Below the pieces are notes generated by a model. The model had not been told where the DNA came from. It did not search any database and was given only the letters and a program-made list of their open reading frames with translations. A stretch of 10,047 nt of DNA. Origin: Armatimonadota bacterium (lineage in GTDB: Bacteria > Armatimonadota > Fimbriimonadia > Fimbriimonadales > Fimbriimonadaceae). The stretch is from NCBI GenBank assembly GCA_023428805.1, contig JAEYWW010000389.1, positions 1 to 10,047 of the forward strand, read 5' to 3'. The position numbers and the translations under genes are program-made. Within the stretch, counting starts at the first letter, position 1, and the number at the start of each line of letters is the position of its first letter. Positions 1 to 5,746 of this stretch are shown piece by piece.

Positions 1-251
1 GCCTCGTAGAGCGCGGGACGACCCGCGGGCTCGATGCGCCGGATGACGCCGACCGCCACCAGAGCATTGAGATTGTCGTACACCGCCTGCCGCGACAGAG
101 ACCCCAATCTCCGCCTCGCCGCCGCGACGATGAACTCCGCATCCCGATGCTTCCCCTCGTTTCCGACAACATCCAGCACCGCCTGCCGGGGCGCGGTGAG
201 TCGCAGACCCGATTGATGCAGAAGATGCCGGACTTCGTCTCGCACGAGCAA
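1..251 (-). CDS. Fur-family regulator, FurA/PerR-like (partial, N-terminal part)
   Basis: Metal- or peroxide-responsive DNA-binding repressor of the Fur superfamily; only the first ~83 residues are in the window. The minus-strand reading from 245 contains the Fur winged-helix signature: LTAPRQAVLDVV (helix 1-2), DAEFIVAAARRRLG, then SRQAVYDNLNALVAVGVIRR (recognition helix and wing), then IEPAGRPALYE. The QAVYD...L...G.IRRIEPAG pattern resembles the actinobacterial FurA type, which often precedes katG; whether that holds here lies off the left edge. No ATG is available: an in-frame TAA occurs five codons above a TTG at 251, so the start is TTG 251 or GTG 245. Neither has a Shine-Dalgarno. A TATGCT box (258-263, minus) six bases above the TTG suggests a leaderless message. 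Metal-site residues lie outside the window, so Fur, PerR and Zur types cannot be told apart. Confidence 0.88.
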   Translation of the reverse strand, partial: MLVRDEVRHLLHQSGLRLTAPRQAVLDVVGNEGKHRDAEFIVAAARRRLGSLSRQAVYDNLNALVAVGVIRRIEPAGRPALYE

Positions 252-264
252 GACTGTAGCATAT

Positions 265-285
265 TATCTGGATGAAGTCCAGATA
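265..285. promoter_or_regulatory. Likely Fur/PerR operator, 21-bp palindrome
   Basis: Perfect inverted repeat with 8-base arms TATCTGGA and TCCAGATA around a 5-base spacer (TGAAG). It lies 14 bases above the TTG start of the Fur-family gene and just upstream of, or across, its likely promoter. Fur-family repressors commonly bind ~19-21-bp dyads and repress their own genes, so autoregulation is the simplest reading. The operator assignment is inferred; the palindrome itself is seen directly. Confidence 0.6.
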
Positions 286-375
286 GAGGGGCCCAACTCA
301 CATTCTATCATTGCCTTGCTCGCACCTGAACTGCAAAGACAGATGTCTTGATTATTCGATGAGTTGGTGAGAAAC

Positions 376-412
376 TTGCCCGGATGATGTGAGAGAGCCA
401 CCATCCGGGCAA
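376..412 (-). terminator. Hairpin terminator after the 418-2574 lipoprotein gene
   Basis: Perfect 11-bp stem (TTGCCCGGATG at 376-386 pairs with CATCCGGGCAA at 402-412) with a 15-base loop, starting 6 bases past the stop codon of the minus-strand gene. On the minus strand the stem is followed by a weak T run (GTTTCTC). Position and stem strength argue for termination; the short T tract lowers certainty. It would also insulate the downstream fur gene on the same strand. Confidence 0.6.
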
Positions 413-417
413 ATTGG

Positions 418-2574
418 TCAGTCGAGGTACGCCGTGACTGTGATCTTCACGTCGATGTAGCGATTGTTCAGAACCCGATGGTTTTCCTGAAGAGCCTCCT
501 CCGCAGCTTCCGCGCCTGAGATGCGGGCTGTGTTGATGGCGTCAAAGGCATACCAGTAGGTGTCATCAGGCTTCATGGCCCAGAGGCTCGAATCATAGAG
601 ATTCGTCGGCTCTTTATCAGCCGCCCAGGTGGCGCTTTTGATGGTTCCCCCGTCCTTGTCTGAAATGACCAGTGAGATGCGGGATGCGTTCTCGATCTTG
701 GGAATTTCGATCAGTGCGAGAGTGTAGGTGCCGTACAGTCCACCGTTTTGAGGAACGATAATTTCACCGACTGTCTTGAAGGTGCCCGTCCCCTTGGCAA
801 TGTTGTTCTTGAACTGGATGCGGGTGTTGGCTTTGCCGACTTCCTTGCCATCAAGAGTCACGCGGCAGTTGACCGCCACCGTAATCTCCTTGTTGGTCAG
901 ATTGCCGATGAAGACTTCGCTGCGAGATGACTTCAGAAGTCCGCCCGGGCTTTCGTCGGTTGATCCGCCGTCGACATCCTGCACAAACACATCCGAACTG
1001 CTCACAGACCACTCGTAGACGTAGTTCGCTCCTTCCTTCTTGTTTCGGATCACCGCATTGATGTCCGTCGTGCCGGAAAGCCCCACTTCAGTTCGATCCG
1101 GGATGAGCGAAACGGTAGCCCGAGTGCTTGTGATCTCGAAGATGTTGGCCAGATCGCTGCGCTTGAGGTCCGCCATCGGCGCCAATTCCTCTGTCGCTGC
1201 CGCCAAGTTGATCATGCCGATCCGCTCGGTGATGACCCCCACCCGGTTGATGATGTCCGTATTCCCGGTGAAATGCGAACCGCCCTTGTCCTGTGCCCAT
1301 GCAGTGAACACGTCTGCGGTCGCGGGAAGGATTGTCGGCTTCAGGTGTGATGAACTGACAAAGCCCGCCACCGCCGCAGGGAAGCGTCCCTGCGCAACGA
1401 GCGAAGTCACTCCCGGCATCAAAGATCGAAGGCTCGTGATCATCTGTCCCGTCTTCGGGTGTTCAAGCGCGTAATCTACGAAGCTGTCGAGCGCTTCGCC
1501 GTCGAGAGGCACGACCAGGTTGGCGTAGATCGGTACGAAGAAGTCGAGATAGATCGTCCAGAAGACTGTCTCCTCCCATTTGACGAACTGGGCGTTTGTC
1601 AAATCCGCAAAATCGCCCGCTGTCCTGCCCGCTCCGACCGTCGTCAGCTTGTAATAGACTTCGACTTCCCGGTCCGATTCGGCAATCGCGGCGGGAACCT
1701 TGAACGGGTCCGAAGCGATGGGCTGCCAGGGATACTGCCCGGTCAGCAGGCCGGTCGCGCTGTCAACCGATCCGCTGTAGCGGTGCGGCATCCGAATCCA
1801 CGACTCTCCCAGGTCTTTTTGAAGGTTGACGACATTTCCATCTTGGTCCTTGAATCCCGTCATCTCCAGATAGGCATAGGAGCGTCGGAAGTGGTTGTTC
1901 GTCACCTCGACCTGGTCATCCACATCGTCGTTCAGATTCAAGCCGCTGGCGTTGGTCGTCGGGCTGATGTCGGGTCCGCGCCCTTTGCCGGTGTTGGTCA
2001 CCGAGTTGACGACGTTGTCCAGAGCCGTCCGAACTGCGGCGTCGTCCGCGCTGACAAAGCCCTGCGTCGTGAGCGATGTCGAGACTGCGGCGACCACGGC
2101 GGCATAGCCCGGCATCGCCTTCACTCCGTTCAGCACGGTCATCGAGGAGCTGCTCCCCTTTTGAAGCGGGCCGCCGACCGCAAAGAATGTCAGAGCCTCC
2201 GCAGTCGAGTCCGCGCTCAGCTTTGTCTTGCCTCTGCCCAGGAACCCGATGGCCACGAGCCGGCCCTGCGAGTCCGCAGTCTGCGTGTACTGCGGGCCGT
2301 CGTTGAAGATGACAACCTCGCCCTTGCCCGTCGAGTCCACCGCAACCTCGCCGCCGGAAGTCCAGAATTTGAGCTTGTCAAAGGCTTCGCTCTTGGTTCC
2401 CGTCGGAAGTTCGAGCTGCGCCACGACCGGCGTCTTGACAAAAGTGGAGAAGCCTCCTCCGCCTCCCCCTCCCGTACTGCTGTCGGAGGAACTGCCTCCG
2501 CATCCTGATGTCGAAAGGGCAACTGCAGCGAAGGCTGAGATGCCGAGCAGCGCTTGAAACATGCGACATTTCAT
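418..2574 (-). CDS. Large lipoprotein of unknown function with C-terminal Ig-like domain
   Basis: Predicted envelope lipoprotein of 718 residues, function not recognised. The chosen start (ATG 2574) gives a compact signal peptide, MKCRMFQALLGISAFAAVAL, ending in a lipobox-like STSGC with the lipidated Cys at residue 25. An upstream in-frame ATG at 2646 would add 24 residues without signal-peptide character and would put two palindromes inside the gene, so it is disfavoured. After Cys25 comes a flexible GGSSSDSSTGGGGGGG tether. Residues ~118-190 contain STAEALTFF...AMPGYAAVVAAV, reminiscent of a segment in other bacterial surface lipoproteins that opens with S-T-A and a hydrophobic helix. Residues ~480-586 look like an Ig-like beta-sandwich (ATVSLIPDRTEVGLSG...YVYEWSVSS...ITVAVNCRVTLDG), followed by a last beta-rich domain. 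No catalytic motif was found. A surface-anchored binding or scaffold role is inference only. It is divergent from the lipoprotein at 2756. Confidence 0.75.
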   Translation of the reverse strand: MKCRMFQALLGISAFAAVALSTSGCGGSSSDSSTGGGGGGGFSTFVKTPVVAQLELPTGTKSEAFDKLKFWTSGGEVAVDSTGKGEVVIFNDGPQYTQTADSQGRLVAIGFLGRGKTKLSADSTAEALTFFAVGGPLQKGSSSSMTVLNGVKAMPGYAAVVAAVSTSLTTQGFVSADDAAVRTALDNVVNSVTNTGKGRGPDISPTTNASGLNLNDDVDDQVEVTNNHFRRSYAYLEMTGFKDQDGNVVNLQKDLGESWIRMPHRYSGSVDSATGLLTGQYPWQPIASDPFKVPAAIAESDREVEVYYKLTTVGAGRTAGDFADLTNAQFVKWEETVFWTIYLDFFVPIYANLVVPLDGEALDSFVDYALEHPKTGQMITSLRSLMPGVTSLVAQGRFPAAVAGFVSSSHLKPTILPATADVFTAWAQDKGGSHFTGNTDIINRVGVITERIGMINLAAATEELAPMADLKRSDLANIFEITSTRATVSLIPDRTEVGLSGTTDINAVIRNKKEGANYVYEWSVSSSDVFVQDVDGGSTDESPGGLLKSSRSEVFIGNLTNKEITVAVNCRVTLDGKEVGKANTRIQFKNNIAKGTGTFKTVGEIIVPQNGGLYGTYTLALIEIPKIENASRISLVISDKDGGTIKSATWAADKEPTNLYDSSLWAMKPDDTYWYAFDAINTARISGAEAAEEALQENHRVLNNRYIDVKITVTAYLD

Positions 2575-2593
2575 GCTTCGGGCATTCTGCCCC

Positions 2594-2633
2594 CTGGGGT
2601 GTACCCCAGACGTATCCCATGGTGTACTCCATG
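2594..2633. promoter_or_regulatory. Twin GGTGTAC palindromes upstream of the large lipoprotein
   Basis: Two related short palindromes: CTGGGG-TGTA-CCCCAG (2594-2609) and CATGG-TGTACT-CCATG (2618-2633). Both share a GGTGTAC(C/T)CC core, and their centres are 24 bp apart, a little over two helical turns. They lie 20-60 bp above the preferred ATG at 2574, where operator or core-promoter elements would be expected. A paired operator for a dimeric regulator is the likely reading; the regulator is unknown. Confidence 0.4.
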
Positions 2634-2677
2634 ACGCGTTTTGCATGAGCGGCGGGCAGAAAATCCTCTGAGTTAAG

Positions 2678-2704
2678 CCAACTTAAGCCGATTTCTTAAG
2701 TTGG
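2678..2704. promoter_or_regulatory. 10-bp inverted repeat in the divergent intergenic region
   Basis: CCAACTTAAG (2678-2687) and CTTAAGTTGG (2695-2704) are perfect inverted copies separated by 7 bases. The dyad sits in the 181-bp region between the divergently read lipoprotein genes starting at 2574 (minus) and 2756 (plus), about 50 bases above the latter. It may be a shared operator; a 10-bp AT-rich stem without an adjacent T run is a poor terminator. Inference from position only. Confidence 0.4.
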
Positions 2705-2755
2705 GCGATCTTTTGATGACTTCAAGGCAGAGACCTTGGTAGCTTCCGACACGAC

Positions 2756-3379
2756 ATGAGGAACACATTTTCTCTTGCCGGGCTGGCCCTTGGGATTGGG
2801 GTGCTGGCATTGATGGCGTGCACCCATTCCCAGGCAACCGCTGCGGCGAATACTGCGGCAGATGCGGAAGCGCAGGCGTCAGCGGCGCTGACGATCCGCA
2901 TTCAAGCCGAGGTCTTTGATTATTACGACCAACTCGTCAAGCGGTGGGAGAAGCGGGAGGCGAAGACGATCGCGTCGGCATGGGATGCCAAATACAAGGC
3001 GCATTTTGGGAGGAGCGATGACGACGGAGTCGCGCTAACTGGTGTTGCCGACTTTGAGAAGCAGGCGGCATGGAAAGGCACTTTTACAACTGGCTGGGAT
3101 AGGGTTTTGGTGTCATCCATGACGCAGAACGGAGACCAGATCGTCGTCAAGGGGTTTGAAGAAGGCTCTTGGCGCTTGTTCGACGGAGACGATGTTACTG
3201 ATGGCGGCGCCTCCTTCTCCCATTCCTTCAAGGACACCTGGGTCAAGAAGAGCGGCAAATACCTCCTCACCAAGTCCGAACCCGGAGCCTATAAGGAACT
3301 GACCGAAGAACAGCTCGCCAATCTGACCAAAACTCACGCTACGCTGGGTAAAACCTTGAAGTCAAGCTCGAAAAGTTGA
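2756..3379 (+). CDS. Lipoprotein with SnoaL/NTF2-like (DUF4440-type) domain
   Basis: Exported 207-residue lipoprotein. The N-terminus MRNTFSLAGLALGIGVLALMAC is a clear type II signal peptide with lipobox LMAC (Cys22). An Ala-rich linker (to ~residue 45) leads to a single alpha+beta domain, residues ~47-185: a helix with YYDQLVKRWEKREAKTIASAWDAKY, strands around VVKGFEEGSW, and a closing FKDTWVKKSGKYLLTKSEPG. That order and the D-TW-KK-GKYLL ending are typical of the SnoaL/DUF4440 NTF2-like fold. Members bind or act on small ligands, or merely dimerise, and no specific substrate can be read here. The start has no evident Shine-Dalgarno; a TAGCTT box (2740-2745) lies 10 bases above it. The next gene on the strand begins 49 bp after the stop and is also exported, so the two may be co-expressed. 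Confidence 0.72.
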   Translation: MRNTFSLAGLALGIGVLALMACTHSQATAAANTAADAEAQASAALTIRIQAEVFDYYDQLVKRWEKREAKTIASAWDAKYKAHFGRSDDDGVALTGVADFEKQAAWKGTFTTGWDRVLVSSMTQNGDQIVVKGFEEGSWRLFDGDDVTDGGASFSHSFKDTWVKKSGKYLLTKSEPGAYKELTEEQLANLTKTHATLGKTLKSSSKS

Positions 3380-3428
3380 TCACTAAGTTCAGACAATGTT
3401 GACGGATCGCCAGGATAGTATTGATATC

Positions 3429-4562
3429 ATGATGAGAAAATGGGCTCCACGCAAGTGCCGTTTGTTCTCATTGAGTCTTCTTATTGTCCTGGCCTGGCCC
3501 ACGACAGCGCTGGGCGTGGGGGACAGCAGCGGGCTGGCATTTGATCAGAATCCGGAGGCGGTTTCATCACGCCTCGAACAAATCCGCTCTTCTCACCAAA
3601 TCCCAGGTCTTTGGGTGGCCGCTTCTTCCGGCGGTCGAATTGTCTATGCACAGGCTTTGGGTGCGAAATGGGTGAACGGAGCATCCGCCACAGTCGATGA
3701 TTCGTTGCCGATCGGGTCAATTTCAAAATATATCACTGCCGATCTCACTTGCATCTTGATATCGCAGGGCAAATTGAAGTCTCAGGCTACGGTTCAGAGC
3801 ATATTTCCGCAACTGACCTCTGAACCATGCTTTTCCGCAACTATCGTCGATCTGCTCTCCCATCGATCAGGCTTTCCCCGTGATCACATTCCTTGGTTGG
3901 AAGATCCGAACTCAGCCGAATCTCGAGCCCAATGGAGGCAAAGCCAACTACTGACTTTTGCGGGTTTGGAGGAAATGGACCGTCGCGGATATCGAGCCAA
4001 GGAACGCGCGCAATCTCCCAACACGGCGGAGACTTATTCCAATTTCGCCTACTCAGTTCTTGGAACCATCGCTGAGAAAGTGGTGGGAAAGCCTATGGAA
4101 TCTGTTTTTGCTGAATATATGTTTAAACCGTTTGGGATGGGGTCAGCCAGATTTGGCATCCCCAATCCCTCCGGGAAAGATACTGATCAGCCACTTGGAC
4201 ATTTCACACAGAATGCGGAAGGTGCTTGGCTTCCATTTGTTAATTGGCATGATCAAACAGAGCCCAGATCAATGGCTGCAACGAGTGCTGGAGGCATCCA
4301 AATGACCGTGCAAGACCTCTGCAGATATCTCACTTGGCGATGCTATGGCCCCTCTGCGAAAAACGCTCCCTACAACTCGCAGATCATGGCGACTCTCTGG
4401 CGGCAGGATCAACAAGTGGACAGTGCATCGGGGGCAACCAGTGGGTATTGGGCGTGGTTTCGGATAGATCGCAACCGCAAAGTGGTCGTTGTCTATATTG
4501 CAAATGCCAATCTTACAGAGGTTCAAAGAAATGCGCTGGAATCCTATTTGAGTGGCCTTTGA
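3429..4562 (+). CDS. Secreted beta-lactamase-fold serine hydrolase, third motif altered
   Basis: Periplasmic or secreted member of the class C beta-lactamase/penicillin-binding-protein-like family (Pfam Beta-lactamase type), 377 residues from ATG 3429. This start yields a textbook Sec signal, RKCRLFSLSLLIVLAW...TTALG; an upstream ATG at 3396 adds 11 residues without improving it. Motif 1 is SISK (Ser97, Lys100), the nucleophile and general base. Motif 2 is YSN (Tyr203-Asn205). GGIQMTVQDLCRYL matches the family's conserved GG...T..DL..F segment. At the place of the third motif (K/H-T/S-G, normally before GxxGY) the protein has A333-S334-G335, so the basic residue is missing. The family includes esterases, D-aminopeptidases and PBP4-like peptidases; the substrate is unknown. 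Two 60-base blocks (4081-4140 and 4201-4260) are only about 40% GC by hand count, against 72% for 5161-5220, suggesting recent acquisition. A TAGTAT box lies 7 bases above the ATG, so it may be leaderless. Confidence 0.85.
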   Translation: MMRKWAPRKCRLFSLSLLIVLAWPTTALGVGDSSGLAFDQNPEAVSSRLEQIRSSHQIPGLWVAASSGGRIVYAQALGAKWVNGASATVDDSLPIGSISKYITADLTCILISQGKLKSQATVQSIFPQLTSEPCFSATIVDLLSHRSGFPRDHIPWLEDPNSAESRAQWRQSQLLTFAGLEEMDRRGYRAKERAQSPNTAETYSNFAYSVLGTIAEKVVGKPMESVFAEYMFKPFGMGSARFGIPNPSGKDTDQPLGHFTQNAEGAWLPFVNWHDQTEPRSMAATSAGGIQMTVQDLCRYLTWRCYGPSAKNAPYNSQIMATLWRQDQQVDSASGATSGYWAWFRIDRNRKVVVVYIANANLTEVQRNALESYLSGL

Positions 4563-4616
4563 ACTTAAAATGCATCGAACAAGCTATAAGTGCTCTTAAG
4601 TTTGCTTACCTTTTGA

Positions 4617-4642
4617 ATGCTGCGTGGTTGGAGAGGCAGCAT
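4617..4642 (+). terminator. Possible weak terminator after the serine hydrolase gene
   Basis: ATGCTGC (4617-4623) and GCAGCAT (4636-4642) form a perfect 7-bp stem with a 12-base loop, followed by CTTTCT. It lies 54 bases past the stop codon of the serine hydrolase gene. Stem and T tract are both modest, so this is only a candidate. Confidence 0.3.
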
Positions 4643-4742
4643 CTTTCTGGTATGACGAGGGCTCCGAAACAACTCCTGCCGGAAGGAGGAGGCTTGCGGC
4701 GGAACTTTCTCCTTGTTGCGCGGCCTTTGCCCTCATAATCTT

Positions 4743-4990
4743 CGCGCAGGCGGCTTTCAGGTGGCGCAGGCGAAATAAAGTGAGCGCAGGCGATCTAGAG
4801 CGCGCGCAGCTTGAATCAAGTCCGCGCAATCGGGCATGAAGTCCGCGCAATCTCTTTTCAGCGCGCGCAATCGCCTTCAAGTCCACGCAATCAGACACAA
4901 AATCCCGCAAGGGCCTTTCAAGGCCACGCAGGCGGGGTTCAGGGAGCGCACGCGCTTCAAAGTCTGCGCGCGGCGTGGACCTTCTGCGTC
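4743..4990. repeat. Degenerate tandem repeat array, 20-21 bp period, about 13 units
   Basis: A GCGCA-type core recurs with its final base at 4748, 4768, 4788, 4808, 4828, 4849, 4869, 4889, 4909, 4930 and 4950, with decayed copies ending at 4970 (GCGCG) and 4990 (GCGTC). Spacing is 20 or 21 bp throughout, average ~20.2. The best-preserved units read roughly GCGCAATC, five variable bases, then TCAAGTCC. The rest of each unit varies, though a TTCA/TCAAG stretch is recognisable in most. The period is not a multiple of three and no convincing gene crosses the array. It occupies much of the 568-bp gene-free stretch between the serine hydrolase and the SRPBCC gene, ending ~140 bp above the latter. 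Nothing else clear was found in the stretch beyond one hairpin and one -35-like box. Function unknown. Confidence 0.75.
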
Positions 4991-5007
4991 ACGCCTGCTG
5001 ACCAAGG

Positions 5008-5013
5008 TTGACA
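5008..5013 (+). promoter_or_regulatory. Perfect TTGACA -35-like hexamer upstream of the SRPBCC gene
   Basis: An exact TTGACA lies 117 bases above the SRPBCC start and just after the repeat array. At 16-18 bp spacing only TTTTGG-like sequence follows, so the -10 is poor and the call is tentative. If real, the transcript would have a leader of roughly 90 bases. Confidence 0.25.
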
Positions 5014-5130
5014 ATCTTCGTCCCGCATCATTTTGGAGCGAGATTGACTGTCGATGTCCATTTCCCTCAGGGCCAATCGTTGAGATCATGTGGGCACGAT
5101 TGTCGTGCAAACATGGCAAGAGAGAAAGCA

Positions 5131-5583
5131 ATGGAAACAGGCACCGTTCGACTGCACCGCGTCATCCAGGCTCCGGCCGAGCGCATCTACCGCGCGATCC
5201 TCGACCCGGCGGCCAACTGCAAGTGGCTCCCGCCCCACGGGTTCACCTGCACCGTGCATCACCTGGATGCGACGGTGGGCGGGACATACAAGATGAGCTT
5301 CACGAACTTTTCAAGCGGAGGAAGTCATTCATTCGGCGGGAAATACGTCGAGCTCGTCCCAGGTGAAAAGATCGTCGCCACCGACGAGTTCGACGATCCG
5401 AATATGCCGGGGACGATGCGTACGACTTACGAATTCAAACCCGTCTCGGTCGGCACGGACGTGACGATCGTCCAGGAAGGAATCCCCGCCGCAATCCCCG
5501 CAGAGATGTGCTACGTCGGCTGGCAGCAGTCGCTGGAGTTGCTGGCGAAGCTGGTTGAGGCCGAGATTCCGGCTGAGTTCTGA
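5131..5583 (+). CDS. SRPBCC/AHSA1-family protein
   Basis: Cytosolic 150-residue protein of the START/Bet v1-like SRPBCC superfamily, AHSA1 (activator of Hsp90 ATPase homologue) branch. Bacterial members are small ligand-cavity proteins, usually without known substrates, and are not shown to act on Hsp90. Diagnostic order: VRLHRVIQAPAERIYRAILDP (strand 1 and first helix), then WLPPHGFTCTVHHLDATVGGTYKMSF, a central GGKYVELVPGEKIVATDEF, then TTYEFKPV.GTDVTIVQEGIP, and a long final helix WQQSLELLAKLVEAEIPAEF. ATG 5131 is preferred because AAGAGAG lies 6 bases upstream as a weak Shine-Dalgarno; ATG 5113 in frame lacks one. The gene stands alone, convergent with the M1 peptidase gene across a REP-like element. 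Confidence 0.88.
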   Translation: METGTVRLHRVIQAPAERIYRAILDPAANCKWLPPHGFTCTVHHLDATVGGTYKMSFTNFSSGGSHSFGGKYVELVPGEKIVATDEFDDPNMPGTMRTTYEFKPVSVGTDVTIVQEGIPAAIPAEMCYVGWQQSLELLAKLVEAEIPAEF

Positions 5584-5599
5584 CTTGAGCAGTTGACTT

Positions 5600-5733
5600 C
5601 CTCTCCCTTCAGGGAGAGGATCGAGGTGAGGGTCTAACTAGTTGAGCCTTCAGTCCAATTGAATTCTGGATCGTCCCTTACGGGCTGATATTGTTTGGAC
5701 CCTCATCCCAGCCTTCTCCCTGAAGGGAGAAGG
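5600..5733. repeat. REP-like paired hairpin element between convergent genes
   Basis: Two palindromic modules face each other. Left, 5600-5619: CCTCTCCC-TTCA-GGGAGAGG, then a tail ending TGAGGGTC (5627-5634). Right, 5712-5733: CCTTCTCCC-TGAA-GGGAGAAGG, preceded by GACCCTCA (5698-5705). The right module is close to the reverse complement of the left, tail included, so the whole is a ~134-bp inverted doublet with a 63-bp AT-richer centre containing AACTAGTT. CCTCTCCC...GGGAGAGG with an adjoining TGAGGGTC is a familiar theme of dispersed bacterial REP/BIME elements. Placed 17 bp after one stop and 14 bp before the other, it probably serves as a bidirectional terminator. Confidence 0.72.
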
Positions 5734-5746
5734 GGTTGTTCTGCGA

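Noticed and set aside
34..216. Plus-strand 60-codon frame at the left edge
   Set aside because: It is antisense to the Fur-family winged-helix sequence and shows no family features.
1459..2508. Plus-strand 349-codon frame opposite the large lipoprotein gene
   Set aside because: It is an antisense shadow in GC-rich DNA; composition is Arg/Val/Asp-rich without domain signatures, while the minus strand encodes a coherent signal peptide and lipobox.
4596..4910. Minus-strand 104-codon reading frame through the repeat array
   Set aside because: It runs across a 20-bp-period array that is not a multiple of three, has low-complexity Arg/Ala-rich composition, no Shine-Dalgarno and no family resemblance.
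4743..4990. CRISPR array
   Set aside because: The period of 20-21 bp is too short, the repeats are degenerate rather than identical, there are no unique spacers of constant length, and no cas genes are nearby.
4836..5366. Plus-strand 176-codon frame overlapping the start of the SRPBCC gene
   Set aside because: It overlaps a well-supported gene in another frame and translates the repeat array into Arg-rich low-complexity sequence.
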